The notes beneath the pieces are model-generated. The model ran no database searches. It worked only from the letters and a program-made list of their open reading frames with translations, and was not told where the DNA came from. A stretch of DNA of 64,000 nt from Mesorhizobium sp. LSHC420B00. Its GTDB lineage: Bacteria; Pseudomonadota; Alphaproteobacteria; Rhizobiales; Rhizobiaceae. The position numbers were made by a program, and so were the translations under genes. This document shows positions 52,689-61,848 of the stretch, piece by piece (within the stretch, counting starts at the first letter, position 1; the number at the start of each line of letters is the position of its first letter). The stretch is taken from positions 121,926-185,925 of the forward strand of contig NZ_AYVY01000001.1 of the NCBI RefSeq assembly GCF_000503055.1, written 5' to 3'.

Positions 52689-53789
52689 TCAACTATCCGC
52701 CATGGTGGCCAGGGCCGCCTTGTCGTAGACGCCGCGCATGGCGGTCGCCTGTCTTGCCAATGAAAATCTGCGGCTTCGGCGGGCGGCTGCCTCACCGAGT
52801 TCTCGCCGGCGCTGCGTGTCGCTGCAAAGACCATTGATGCATCTGGCGAGATCGCCCGGATCGCGCGCGTCGTAGAACATGGCCGCCCCGTCCCACAATT
52901 CGCGGTAGGTCGAGATATCGGCAAGCACCAAAGGCGTCGCCGACATTGCGGCTTCCAGCGTGGCCAGGCCGAACGGTTCGTAGAGCGACGGCGATACGAA
53001 AATGCCGGCCCGCGCCATCAGCGAGCGCACTTCCTCGTGTGGTACCGGCCCGACGGGAACGGCGTGGCTGAAGCCAACATGCTGGCCGTCCGGCCCTTGC
53101 AGCGAACCGGCGACGAAGACCGGCCATCGCGTCAGGGGGGCGGCCTGGTCAAGCACCGCCGCGTTCTTTCCTTCATCCCACCAGCGCGCGGCGGCGAAAA
53201 CCACCGATTCCCGCCTTTCGCCCTTCGCGCCCGGCCGTGCGCCGTTGCCGACGACGCTCAGCCGCGCGATCGGCCCGTAGCAGGTTTCGAGCATGTCGGC
53301 ATGGCTGCGGCTCGGTGCAACGACCATGCCTGCTTTGTCGAAACCGCGCCGGTTACGGTCCTTTTGCCAGGCCCACTCGCCGTCCGCCGCCTGTCCCTTG
53401 ACCGCGTGGAACCATGTCACGACGCAGGAATGCGATACCGCAACGATGGGGCAGGGCACGTCGAGCGCCGCCGCCTGCGTCGGCGCGTTGAGATGGACGA
53501 CGTCGACAGCGTAGTCACGTATGAGTGGGCGCAGCTCCTGCTGCAATGTGTCGAGAACGTGCTCGCTGCGGGTCATCCAGTCCGGCGGCGTGTTGAGCCA
53601 TGTCAGCGCCGCGAAAGACTGGGCCTCCTCGGCCTGCTGCCTGGACGGTTCCGGACCAAGCCCGGCAAGCACGACGCTGTCGCCGCCGGCGACCAGTTGC
53701 CCGGCCAGATCGAGCGCATAGCGCCAGACGCCACCGACGGCATCGACGGTCATCAGTATGCGACGCGGCGGGCTCAGTGTCCGCAACAT
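52689..53789 (-). CDS. GT4-family glycosyltransferase
   Basis: A 366-residue GT-B transferase: MTVDAVGGVWRYALDLAGQL in the acceptor domain, VVFAAARWWDEGKN as donor start, and SLYEPFGLATLEAAMSATPL as the E-x7-E motif region. It overlaps the radical SAM gene by 16 bases. Together with the GT4 gene at 39657 it brings the number of predicted glycosyltransferases in the two operons to six. Confidence 0.87.
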   Translation of the reverse strand: MLRTLSPPRRILMTVDAVGGVWRYALDLAGQLVAGGDSVVLAGLGPEPSRQQAEEAQSFAALTWLNTPPDWMTRSEHVLDTLQQELRPLIRDYAVDVVHLNAPTQAAALDVPCPIVAVSHSCVVTWFHAVKGQAADGEWAWQKDRNRRGFDKAGMVVAPSRSHADMLETCYGPIARLSVVGNGARPGAKGERRESVVFAAARWWDEGKNAAVLDQAAPLTRWPVFVAGSLQGPDGQHVGFSHAVPVGPVPHEEVRSLMARAGIFVSPSLYEPFGLATLEAAMSATPLVLADISTYRELWDGAAMFYDARDPGDLARCINGLCSDTQRRRELGEAAARRSRRFSLARQATAMRGVYDKAALATMADS

Positions 53790-55066
53790 GTGGCCTCCAA
53801 TTCGGCCAGCGGACGCGGCCGCTTCTCCTGGATGTCGCTGAACGTTCGGAAGGATGCGAGGTAATGTTCATGCGCGCGCTCCCAGGCGAGGTCGTCGGGC
53901 TCGCCCCAAAGTTCGCGGTAGCTCGGCGAACTCGGATAAGGATAGAGCGGCACCGGTTCGTTGGCCCAAACGCCGTTGTCGATCAGGTGCTTTCGCCAAT
54001 AATCGACGAGCGCGGGATCGTCCTCGACCACGCCGATCAGATTGGCCTGCACGAACGGCACGTGGCGCCTTGCGTCGACCAGCAGCGCGGCCAGCTCCTC
54101 GGTGCCCAAACGGCAGCGTTTTGCCAGCATGGCGCGGCCTTCCACAGTCAGGCTTTCGAGGCCCGCCTCGATCGAGACGCAGCCGGCGGCACCGAGCAGC
54201 TTCAGCAATTCCGGCTTCCAGAGGTCGATACGGGTCTGCACGCCGAACTTCACATCGCGATCGACCAGCGCCTCCAGCAATGCCTTTTGCGGCAGGAAGA
54301 TCTCGTCGATGAAGTAGATGTAGCCGACACCCTGTGCGATCAGCCGGTCGATCTCGGCGATCACTGCTTCGTGGTTCCGGCGGCGATAGGCATCGCGGAA
54401 ATCGATCTTGGCGCAGAAACTGCAATTATACGGGCAGCCGCGCGACGCCTCGACCTCCGCGCCAAAACCGACCTGGTTGTCGTCGAAGCGGTGATGGTGG
54501 TGCGAATGCGCGGCAATCCAGTCCGATGGCCATTCGAGCGGCGGGTGATCGATGAACGAGCTCGCATGCACGCCGCCGTTCGAGACCAGTTCTCCATCCT
54601 CGAAATGGGCGGTGGACGGCACCGCAGTCCAGTCGTCGCGCCGGGCAAGTTCCGCGACCACTTCCTCGCATTCGCCGCGCACGACAATGTTGACGCCAAG
54701 CTTGCGCAAAGTCGGCCTCGGCGTCGCCGAGCCATGCGGCCCGACTGCGACGGTGCGACCGCCGCGCCCGGCAAGATGATTGAGGAAATCGGCCGGCACG
54801 CGCAACTCGGGCGGTGCGCAGCGCCAGAACAGGTAGGTCGGCGCGGTGCTGACGACGGTTATGTCAGGCTCGAATGCGGCGGCGCGATCGGCGAGCGCGG
54901 CGTTGTCGAGCTTCTGGATCTGCCCGTCCAGCATCAGCACCTCGTGGCCGGCAGCTTCGAGCAGCGCTTTCGAATAGCCGAGTTCGAGCGGCAGATGCGG
55001 CTGGCGGCAGCCGAAATAGATGCTGTCCTGGTACGTCCAGGACGGATTGACCAGAGCGATCCTCAT
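53774..55066 (-). CDS. B12-binding domain radical SAM protein (TIGR04295-like)
   Basis: A 430-residue enzyme. The N-terminal cobalamin-binding-like domain (about 1-150) opens with MRIALVNPSWTYQDSIYFG; the radical SAM core has the cluster motif C-x3-C-x2-C in SRGCPYNCSFCAKIDFRDAY. The C-terminal half includes IEAGLESLTVEGRAML. Such enzymes methylate or rearrange unactivated carbons, here probably on a sugar. It overlaps epimerase and GT4 genes. Start chosen at 55066. Confidence 0.85.
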   Translation of the reverse strand: MRIALVNPSWTYQDSIYFGCRQPHLPLELGYSKALLEAAGHEVLMLDGQIQKLDNAALADRAAAFEPDITVVSTAPTYLFWRCAPPELRVPADFLNHLAGRGGRTVAVGPHGSATPRPTLRKLGVNIVVRGECEEVVAELARRDDWTAVPSTAHFEDGELVSNGGVHASSFIDHPPLEWPSDWIAAHSHHHHRFDDNQVGFGAEVEASRGCPYNCSFCAKIDFRDAYRRRNHEAVIAEIDRLIAQGVGYIYFIDEIFLPQKALLEALVDRDVKFGVQTRIDLWKPELLKLLGAAGCVSIEAGLESLTVEGRAMLAKRCRLGTEELAALLVDARRHVPFVQANLIGVVEDDPALVDYWRKHLIDNGVWANEPVPLYPYPSSPSYRELWGEPDDLAWERAHEHYLASFRTFSDIQEKRPRPLAELEATCCGH

Positions 55067-56142
55067 GCCACGTACCTCGCCGGTTCGGGATGCGGGTCGA
55101 GGCGATGACGCTGCAGCCAGTCGGCGAGGTCGCGGATGCCGTTTTGCCACGGGACGTGCGCTTTCCATCCCAGCGCCGCCTCGATCGCGCGTGTGTCGGC
55201 GACGAAGAACGGTTGGTCGCCGGTGCGTTCGCGGTCGTAACGGATCGGAACGTCACGTTTCGTTATGTCGCGAATCTCCTTCAGCAGCATGCGCAGGCTG
55301 ACGGCGTTTTGTGGTCCGCCGCCGAGATTGAATGCCTGGCCGCTGATTTCCTCGATCCGGTCGAGCACGGCGCGATAGGCCGCGACCGCATCGGCAACGT
55401 GGAGGATGTCGCGCACCTGCTTGCCGTCGCCATAGATGGTGATCGGCCGGTCGGAGAAGGCGCTAAGCAGGAAGTGGGCGACCCAGCCCTGATCCTCCGT
55501 CCCGAACTGGCGCGGTCCATAGATGCAGCTCATGCGCAGCACCGCCGTCGGCAGGTCGTATGACTTGGCGTAGTCGAGGACATACTGGTCCGCCGCGCCC
55601 TTGGAGCAGCCATAGGGCGTGCAGAAATCGAGGCCGCGCGTCTCGTCGATGCCGTGCGCATGGATGGCCGCGTCGCGAGGCGCGTATCTGCCGTCTTCTT
55701 CGCCCATGGCGAGGTCGGCGAGGCGGCCATAGACCTTGTTGGTGCTGGCGAAAACGACGGGGATGCGTTTGCCGCTGCGGCGAGCGGCTTCCAGGACGTT
55801 GAACGTTCCGCGCAGGTTGACGTCGAAATCCTCGTCCGGCCGAACCAGGCTCGTGGTGACGGCGGTCTGCGCGGCAAAGTGGAAAACCGCTTTCGAACGC
55901 GCCACCAGCGGCGCGAGCGCCTCTGCGTCGCGGATATCGGAGATTTCGATGGTCAGACGGCTGCCGTGCTTTTGCGTCAGCCATTCCAGGTTCTGTTCGA
56001 CGCCGGGACGGCTCAGGTTGTCGATGACCAGCACCGGTTCGCCATCCGACAACAGGCTGTCGGCGAGGTTGGAGCCGATAAAGCCGCTGCCGCCGATAAT
56101 GGCGATGGGCGCTTCGCGAAAATCGGGTGACTCCGGTCTCAT
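55063..56142 (-). CDS. NAD-dependent epimerase/dehydratase
   Basis: A 359-residue extended SDR: IAIIGGSGFIGSNLADSLLS at the NAD site, FHFAAQTAVTTSLVRPDEDF, the catalytic YGCSKGAADQYVLDY, and RMSCIYGPRQFGTEDQGWV. The last segment resembles CDP-paratose/tyvelose 2-epimerases. It would reshape an NDP-sugar for the glycosyltransferases. Four-base overlaps with both neighbours. Confidence 0.82.
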   Translation of the reverse strand: MRPESPDFREAPIAIIGGSGFIGSNLADSLLSDGEPVLVIDNLSRPGVEQNLEWLTQKHGSRLTIEISDIRDAEALAPLVARSKAVFHFAAQTAVTTSLVRPDEDFDVNLRGTFNVLEAARRSGKRIPVVFASTNKVYGRLADLAMGEEDGRYAPRDAAIHAHGIDETRGLDFCTPYGCSKGAADQYVLDYAKSYDLPTAVLRMSCIYGPRQFGTEDQGWVAHFLLSAFSDRPITIYGDGKQVRDILHVADAVAAYRAVLDRIEEISGQAFNLGGGPQNAVSLRMLLKEIRDITKRDVPIRYDRERTGDQPFFVADTRAIEAALGWKAHVPWQNGIRDLADWLQRHRLDPHPEPARYVA

Positions 56143-57245
56143 GATACCAGCCCTCGCGCTTCGAGTTCCCGCTTCATCTCGGCACTGCGATCGATGGCGA
56201 CGGTGTTGCGCACCCATGCGACGAAATCGCCGAGCGAATGCTCCAGCCGGTGCTGCGGCTGGAAGCCGAGCAGTTCGCGCGCCTTCGAGATATCGGCAAA
56301 GCAGTTGCGGATATCGCCGGAGCGTGCCTTGCCGAGGATTTCCGGCTGGCGGCCAGGCACGCCCATGGCTTCGGCGAGCAGCCGGGCGACGTCGCTGACC
56401 GCGTAGGCCCGACCGCTGCCGATGTTGATGACGTGGCCGCGCGCCTGGGGCTGTTCCAGAGCCAGGCGGAAGGCGCGGGCAACGTCGCGCACATGCACGA
56501 AATCGCGCTGCTGTTCGCCGTCCTCGAAAATCAGCGGCCGCTGGCCATTGGCGATGCGGGAGGCGAAGTTCGCCAGGACGCCGGTATACGGGTTCGAGAG
56601 CGCCTGTCCGGCGCCGAAGACATTGAACAGGCGCAGCGCCACCGCGTCGACGCTATAGGCTTCGCCGAAGATCAGTACGGCGCGTTCCTGGGCGTATTTT
56701 GTCAGTGCGTAGATCGAGGCTAGATCGACCGGTTTCTCCTCGTCGGTCGGCAGCGGCGACAGGACTTCACCTTCCGGCGACAGGGGATTCCATTGGCCGC
56801 TGCGGATGTCGTCCGGCTGCCGTCTTGCATTGTCGATGCGCCGGCCGTCTGGCGTGGCATAGAGACCCTCGCCATAGACGCTCATCGAAGAAGCGACCAC
56901 AATCCGTTCGATCGGCCGTTTGATCAGCGCTTCCAGCAACGTGGCGGTGCCGAGGTCGTTGGCGCCGACATAGCGGGCGATCTCGTACATGGACTGGCCG
57001 ACGCCCACTTCAGCCGCCAGGTGAATGATCGCGTCGACACCCTCGACCGCCTCTATGATAGCGTCGCGATCGCGAACGTCGCCTTTGATCAGCTTGGCGC
57101 CTGCCGGCAGGCTGATTGCCTCGCCGCCGTGCACCTGATCCAGCAGCGCATCGAGAATTGAAACCCCATAGCCATGTTCAACGAGTTCCTGGGCGACGTG
57201 GCGGCCGATAAAACCGCAGCCTCCCGTGACCAGTATACGTTTCAC
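56139..57245 (-). CDS. NAD-dependent epimerase/dehydratase
   Basis: A 368-residue extended SDR beginning MKRILVTGGCGFIGRHVAQE, with SSMSVYGEGLY as the Ser site and IYALTKYAQERAVL as the catalytic Tyr/Lys. Similar proteins are annotated as dTDP-rhamnose epimerases or UDP-glucose 4-epimerases. It is the first gene of the second glycan operon and starts 35 bases downstream of an EcfG-type promoter. Confidence 0.85.
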   Translation of the reverse strand: MKRILVTGGCGFIGRHVAQELVEHGYGVSILDALLDQVHGGEAISLPAGAKLIKGDVRDRDAIIEAVEGVDAIIHLAAEVGVGQSMYEIARYVGANDLGTATLLEALIKRPIERIVVASSMSVYGEGLYATPDGRRIDNARRQPDDIRSGQWNPLSPEGEVLSPLPTDEEKPVDLASIYALTKYAQERAVLIFGEAYSVDAVALRLFNVFGAGQALSNPYTGVLANFASRIANGQRPLIFEDGEQQRDFVHVRDVARAFRLALEQPQARGHVINIGSGRAYAVSDVARLLAEAMGVPGRQPEILGKARSGDIRNCFADISKARELLGFQPQHRLEHSLGDFVAWVRNTVAIDRSAEMKRELEARGLVS

Positions 57246-57279
57246 GACAACTCCTCATACGAATGGCTTTGCCGCCCCA

Positions 57280-57304
57280 AACTTCCGGGCGAAAGGTTTG
57301 TTCC
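57280..57304 (-). promoter_or_regulatory. EcfG-type promoter of the second glycan operon
   Basis: Minus strand: GGAAC, 16-nt spacer, AGTT, ending 34 bases before the epimerase ATG. It is divergent from the promoter at 57358, with about 54 bases between the two -35 elements. Confidence 0.65.
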
Positions 57305-57357
57305 CTTGCTTCAACAAAGTTCAGGAGGCTCGCCGGGGTAGGTTTCAACCAGGCGTG

Positions 57358-57382
57358 GGAACATCGAAGGCTGCTTGGTGTT
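57358..57382 (+). promoter_or_regulatory. EcfG-type promoter
   Basis: GGAAC, 16-nt spacer, TGTT. It would drive the 90-residue gene at 57484 with a leader of about 95 nt. Confidence 0.6.
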
Positions 57383-57483
57383 AGGAGCCATGTTCGACCA
57401 ACCGCGCGCACATGCCGGGCAGCGATGCATCTGCTGGTTGTGCAACGCGGGGGATCTCGCGGTGGAATCGAAGGGAGATTGCC

Positions 57484-57756
57484 ATGTCTGAATCGAAGAC
57501 GACCACCGATCATGACGAAATCCGCCGTTGGGCCGAAGACCGCGACGGGCGGCCGGCGGTGGTGCGCACCAAGGGCGAGGGGGGCATACTGCGCATCGAT
57601 TTCGGCGAGCCTGAAGAGACGTTCGAGCCCGTCGAGTGGGACGAGTTCTTCAGGATATTCGATGAGAACGAACTGGCCTTCCTCTACCAGGATGAGACCA
57701 GCGGCGGAAAGACCAGCCGCTTCAACAAATTCGTCGAGCGCAGCCGGAAAAGCTAA
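57484..57756 (+). CDS. Conserved small acidic protein
   Basis: A 90-residue protein starting MSESKTTTDHDEIRRWAEDR, with a compact core around RPAVVRTKGEGGILRIDFGE and WDEFFRIFDENELAFLYQD. GGGAG precedes the ATG. Homologues in rhizobia are conserved but uncharacterised. A general-stress promoter upstream and adjacency to the signalling genes suggest a stress role. Confidence 0.68.
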   Translation: MSESKTTTDHDEIRRWAEDRDGRPAVVRTKGEGGILRIDFGEPEETFEPVEWDEFFRIFDENELAFLYQDETSGGKTSRFNKFVERSRKS

Positions 57757-57782
57757 CATCGTCTAGTTGCCGGCGGCCATGG

Positions 57783-58379
57783 TCAGTGCAGCAGGTTTGC
57801 TCCACGTGCCTTGACGATGTTTCGCATGATGCCGTTGAGCCAATCCTCTGTCGAGGAACCGGATCGTCTGTTGTCGATCTCGCCGATGGCCTGCTCGAGC
57901 GTTCGCTCGACCAGCCGGTCGGAAGCATCCATATCTCCCAGCAGCAGACGCGCCGCGAGCCTGAGCTTGGGCAGCAGCGAAAATACGTCGTCTGAGGGCT
58001 CGGACGCTCGGCCTCCTTTCGATGCCGACGTCTCGGCTGGGAAGAGAGCATCGAAGACTGCTTGGCCGTCCGAGGATTTTCTGAGGCTGCTGGCATATCG
58101 AAGGCGCTCAGGAATAACGATGTCTTCGTCGCCGCTGAAAAACACGAACGGCACGCCACGGCGCATCAGTTCGTCGGCGATCGGGAATACCCGCCTTCCG
58201 TTGAGATTGACGTCCAGGATCGCGGCTTCCGCCTCATCCGTATGTTTCGATGCCTGTTCGACCGTCGCCACGGGGCCAAGTACGACGGCGCCCATCTTGC
58301 TGAAATAACGTGCAAGATCGCCCGCCAGCATCCATTCGTCCTCGACGATCAGGATATGCAAGCCTTGCAGGTCGCGCAC
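57783..58379 (-). CDS. Response regulator: receiver domain with sigma2-like C-terminal domain
   Basis: A 198-residue protein. The receiver (about 6-115) has acidic residues E13/D14, phospho-acceptor Asp56 (AILDVNL) and a switch Ser in FFSGDED; the usual Lys-Pro is not obvious. Residues 128-190 (LLPKLRLAARLLLGDMDASD, then RTLEQAIGEID and EDWLNGIMRNIV) resemble region 2 of ECF sigma factors with no region 4. PhyR, the anti-anti-sigma factor, combines the same modules in the opposite order. The GTG at 58379 with AAGGA upstream is preferred over TTG at 58433. Confidence 0.75.
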   Translation of the reverse strand: MRDLQGLHILIVEDEWMLAGDLARYFSKMGAVVLGPVATVEQASKHTDEAEAAILDVNLNGRRVFPIADELMRRGVPFVFFSGDEDIVIPERLRYASSLRKSSDGQAVFDALFPAETSASKGGRASEPSDDVFSLLPKLRLAARLLLGDMDASDRLVERTLEQAIGEIDNRRSGSSTEDWLNGIMRNIVKARGANLLH

Positions 58380-58380
58380 C

Positions 58381-58578
58381 TCATTGTTCCTTCTTCCTGC
58401 GGGATTTACGGCTGTCGGCGCGGACGTCTGCAAAGTGGCGCGCCAGGACCTCTTGCAACCGTTCCGCGAGCGCGAGCAGGCGAGGCGGAATATTTTCGGA
58501 TACCGGGAACTTGGTCAGATCCGGCGACGGCAACAGGACTCGCTTGGCCGGCTTTATCTCAGGTGGTCGTTTTGCCAT
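58381..58578 (-). CDS. Small basic protein preceding the response regulator
   Basis: A 65-residue basic protein: MAKRPPEIKPAKRVLLPSPD, a helix with ENIPPRLLALAERLQEVLAR, and a Lys/Arg-rich tail. GGAGG is positioned well before the ATG. Its stop lies one base before the GTG of the response regulator gene, so they are cotranscribed. Family unknown; the helix could interact with a receiver or sigma-like domain. Confidence 0.58.
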   Translation of the reverse strand: MAKRPPEIKPAKRVLLPSPDLTKFPVSENIPPRLLALAERLQEVLARHFADVRADSRKSRRKKEQ

Positions 58579-58579
58579 T

Positions 58580-58604
58580 GGAACCGCCTCCGAAGTCAGA
58601 TGTT
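58580..58604 (+). promoter_or_regulatory. EcfG-type promoter of the hybrid kinase gene
   Basis: GGAAC, 16-nt spacer, TGTT on the plus strand, about 140 bases before the kinase start. It sits directly next to a minus-strand candidate at 58605. Confidence 0.55.
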
Positions 58605-58630
58605 AATGCCCACCGGCGGTGCTTTGTTCC
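58605..58630 (-). promoter_or_regulatory. Weak EcfG-like promoter of the regulator operon
   Basis: Minus strand: GGAAC, 17-nt spacer, CATT, 27 bases before the small gene at 58578. It abuts the plus-strand promoter at 58580-58604, so the two polymerase footprints must overlap. Confidence 0.42.
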
Positions 58631-58743
58631 GTTGGTGGACTATTTACTGGCCTCGGGCTCAGCCCGGTCTTAATCTGACGCGTGATTTGGGTCTAAGGCC
58701 CGATTGGACGGCTTCGTGTTGCGGCGGTTACCAGGGGCGTGGC

Positions 58744-61700
58744 GTGGCATCCCAGAATGGAAGATTTCCCATTGTCGGCGTCGGCGCATCGGCCGGCGGC
58801 ATTCCCGCGATGGAGGGCCTGTTCAAAGGACTGACCGACGGCACCGGCATGGCGTTTGTCGTCGTCACGCACCTTAGCCCGGAACGGGAAAGCCTGCTGC
58901 ACGAGGTTATCCAACGTTACACCGAAATGCCGGTCGTCGTGGCCGAGGAGGGCGTAGCGGTCCAACCGGACCAGGTCTATGTGATGCCACAAAACGTCGT
59001 CCTCACCATCCGTAAGGGCGCGCTTTCGCTGCGCCGGCCGAACACGCTCAACCGCGAGCGCAAGCCGATCGACATCTTCTTCAGCGCATTGGCCGAGGAC
59101 CAGGGCGAGTATGCCGTCGGCATCATCTTGTCGGGTGGCGATTCGGACGGCACGCTCGGCGCCAGGGCGATCAAGGAGCATGGCGGGCTGACCATAGCCC
59201 AGGCCTCCAACGGGTACGGCCCCCGCAATCCGGACATGCCGCAGAGTGCGATTTCGAGCGGCCTGATCGACATAGCGGCGCCCGCCGAGCAGATCGGTGC
59301 AAAGCTTCAGGCGTTTGTCCGCGGCTTCGACGTGCTGAACGGCCTGACCGAAGCGGACGACGAACACAAGGCCGAGATGGATCGGGCCCGCGATGAAATC
59401 TACGCCATTTTGCGCAGCCATTCCGGTCACGACTTTTCCGGCTACAAGACCAAGACGTTCCTGCGTCGCGTAAAGCGGCGCATGCAGATCACGCAGCTGC
59501 AGTCGGTCACCACCTACATAGAACGGCTGAAAGGCGATCCGGACGAGGTGGCGAAGCTGTTTCGCGACCTGCTCATCAACGTCACCAGCTTTTTTCGCGA
59601 CGCCGAAGCGTTCAAATTGCTGGAGGAAAAGATCATACCGCAGATTTTCGAAGGCAAGAACGCCTCCGATGCGGTGCGTGTCTGGGTGCCCGGCTGTGCC
59701 ACCGGCGAGGAGGTGTTCTCGATCGGCATGCTGATGCGCGAGCGCATCGAGAAGCTTTCCGCGCCGCCGCGCGTCCAGATATTCGCGACCGACATCGACG
59801 AGCCGGCGCTCGCGGTGGCGCGTGCGGCGCGTTATCCCGAAGCGCTGCTGCACGGGCTTTCGCCACAGCGCAGGCAACGCTTTTTCCACAGCGACGGCGC
59901 GAGCTACGTGCTTGGCAACGAGGTGCGCGAACTGTGCATCTTTTCGCCGCACAGCATTATCCGCGATCCTCCCTTCTCGCGCATGGATATGATTTCCTGC
60001 CGCAACCTGCTGATCTATTTCGGCCCGCAGATCCAGAACCGGGTGATTCCGATCTTCCATTACGCGCTGAGGCCGGGCGGCTATCTGTTCCTCGGCACCT
60101 CGGAAAGCGTCGGTCAGCACGGCGACCTGTTTGCCACGGTCGACAAGAAGCATCGGATTTTCCAGGCGCGGGAACATGCAATGCCGCGGCCGCTGGTTCT
60201 GATCGGCAATGGCCCCACGGGTGCCCTTCCGGTCGGACGCGGCGGCTCGACGAAGGATGCCGCCAGCCATTCACTGCGCCAGGCGATCGAGGCTCAGGTG
60301 CTGGAGCGGTTCGCCCCGCCTCACGTTCTGGTCAATGGCGATGGCGACATCGTCTACTATTCGGCGAGGACGGGCAAATATCTGGAAGCACCGCAAGGCG
60401 CCCCGAGCCGGCAGTTGCTGACACTGGCCCGCCGCGGGCTTAGACTTGAGCTGCGAGCCGCGTTGCGGGAGGCAGCCACGACGCGCCGCACGGTCGTTCG
60501 GGAGAACATAGCGGTCGAAGAAGACGACGGACAGCTTCAGTTCATTGCACTGATGGTCGAGCCGTACACGGAACGCGGCAATGGCGAGCCCCTCTACCTC
60601 GTCCTGTTCAATCCGGTGGGACAGGCCCAGATCCGCTCCGATCCGGCACGCGAAAGCCGCGGCGCCGACGATGCGACCGATCTCGAACGGGAGTTGCGCG
60701 ACACGCGCGAGCGGCTGCAGTCGACCATCGAGGAATACGAAACCGCGCTGGAGGAAGTAAAGTCTTCGAACGAGGAACTCGTCTCCGTCAATGAAGAGGC
60801 GCAGTCGACCAATGAGGAGCTTGAGGCCTCGAAGGAGGAGATGCAGTCGCTCAACGAAGAGCTCAATACCATCAACGCAGAGCTGACTGGCAAGATAGAG
60901 GAACTCGACCGCGCCAACAGCGATCTCAGAAACCTGTTCGAAAGCACGGAAATCGCCACCATCTTCCTCGACCGCAACCTTGTGGTGCGGACCTTTACTC
61001 CCGCCGCGTCGTCGTTCTTCAACTTGCGTCCGTCCGATGTCGGCCGACCGCTGACCGATCTTTCGAGCCAGCTCGACTACCCCGAGTTGAAGCGGCACAT
61101 CCAGGCGGTGTTCGAGACGGGAGAGACCCTGAACCATCACCTTGCGCGCGACAACAAGGGCCGGTTCTACCTGGTTCGCATCAACCCGTACCGGGACAAA
61201 GGCGGCAGCATCCAGGGCGTGGTCGTGACCCTGATCGACGTGACGACGCTGGCGCAGGCTGAAGAGCGTCAGCAGGTGCTCATCTCGGAGCTGAACCATC
61301 GCGTCAAGAACATGCTGGCGGTCGTCGCCAGCATCACCAACCGGACGCGTGAAAACTCGGCGTCGAAAGACGAGTTCGCCGAAGCCTTGATCGGCCGGCT
61401 GCAGGCGATGTCACGAGCCTACAGTCTGCTCTCGCGAGAAAGCTGGACGGAAGCCTCCGTCGAGGAACTGCTGCGCCAGGAACTTGATCCCTTTGGGGCC
61501 GAACGGTTCGAGCTCGATGGCAAGCGGGTAAGCCTCAAGCCTGTGCAAGGGCTCTCCTTCGGCATGGCAATTCATGAGCTGGCGACGAATGCCGCCAAAT
61601 ATGGCGCACTGTCGAAACCTGCCGGGCGCATAGTTGTCAAATGGTCGGTGGTGGATGGCACCTTCAAGCTCGTCTGGCGCGAGAAGGGCGGCCCCCGCAT

Positions 61701-61848
61701 CAAGGAGCCAACCGACAGCGGCTTCGGCCTTACCCTTCTGCGTGGAGAAATCGGTTACAGGCTGGGCGGAAAAGTTGAAACAAGTTTCCGCTCAAATGGT
61801 TTGGAGGTGGAAATTGCATTCCCTCTGACCCGCGAGGGCTCGTCGTGA
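58744..61848 (+). CDS. CheB-CheR-PAS hybrid HWE-family histidine kinase
   Basis: A 1034-residue cytoplasmic sensor. Order: CheB methylesterase (8-190; Ser16 in GASAGG, His in VTHLSP, Asp in GGDSDGT), CheR methyltransferase (about 210-470; VWVPGCATGEE), a long coiled coil (about 640-730; EELVSVNEEAQSTNEELEAS), a PAS domain (about 730-830), and an HWE kinase with the phospho-His852 in ELNHRVKN and the N-box HELATNAAKYG. GTG start chosen where the CheB fold begins. The kinase overlaps the receiver gene by four bases and would phosphorylate it. Confidence 0.88.
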   Translation: MASQNGRFPIVGVGASAGGIPAMEGLFKGLTDGTGMAFVVVTHLSPERESLLHEVIQRYTEMPVVVAEEGVAVQPDQVYVMPQNVVLTIRKGALSLRRPNTLNRERKPIDIFFSALAEDQGEYAVGIILSGGDSDGTLGARAIKEHGGLTIAQASNGYGPRNPDMPQSAISSGLIDIAAPAEQIGAKLQAFVRGFDVLNGLTEADDEHKAEMDRARDEIYAILRSHSGHDFSGYKTKTFLRRVKRRMQITQLQSVTTYIERLKGDPDEVAKLFRDLLINVTSFFRDAEAFKLLEEKIIPQIFEGKNASDAVRVWVPGCATGEEVFSIGMLMRERIEKLSAPPRVQIFATDIDEPALAVARAARYPEALLHGLSPQRRQRFFHSDGASYVLGNEVRELCIFSPHSIIRDPPFSRMDMISCRNLLIYFGPQIQNRVIPIFHYALRPGGYLFLGTSESVGQHGDLFATVDKKHRIFQAREHAMPRPLVLIGNGPTGALPVGRGGSTKDAASHSLRQAIEAQVLERFAPPHVLVNGDGDIVYYSARTGKYLEAPQGAPSRQLLTLARRGLRLELRAALREAATTRRTVVRENIAVEEDDGQLQFIALMVEPYTERGNGEPLYLVLFNPVGQAQIRSDPARESRGADDATDLERELRDTRERLQSTIEEYETALEEVKSSNEELVSVNEEAQSTNEELEASKEEMQSLNEELNTINAELTGKIEELDRANSDLRNLFESTEIATIFLDRNLVVRTFTPAASSFFNLRPSDVGRPLTDLSSQLDYPELKRHIQAVFETGETLNHHLARDNKGRFYLVRINPYRDKGGSIQGVVVTLIDVTTLAQAEERQQVLISELNHRVKNMLAVVASITNRTRENSASKDEFAEALIGRLQAMSRAYSLLSRESWTEASVEELLRQELDPFGAERFELDGKRVSLKPVQGLSFGMAIHELATNAAKYGALSKPAGRIVVKWSVVDGTFKLVWREKGGPRIKEPTDSGFGLTLLRGEIGYRLGGKVETSFRSNGLEVEIAFPLTREGSS

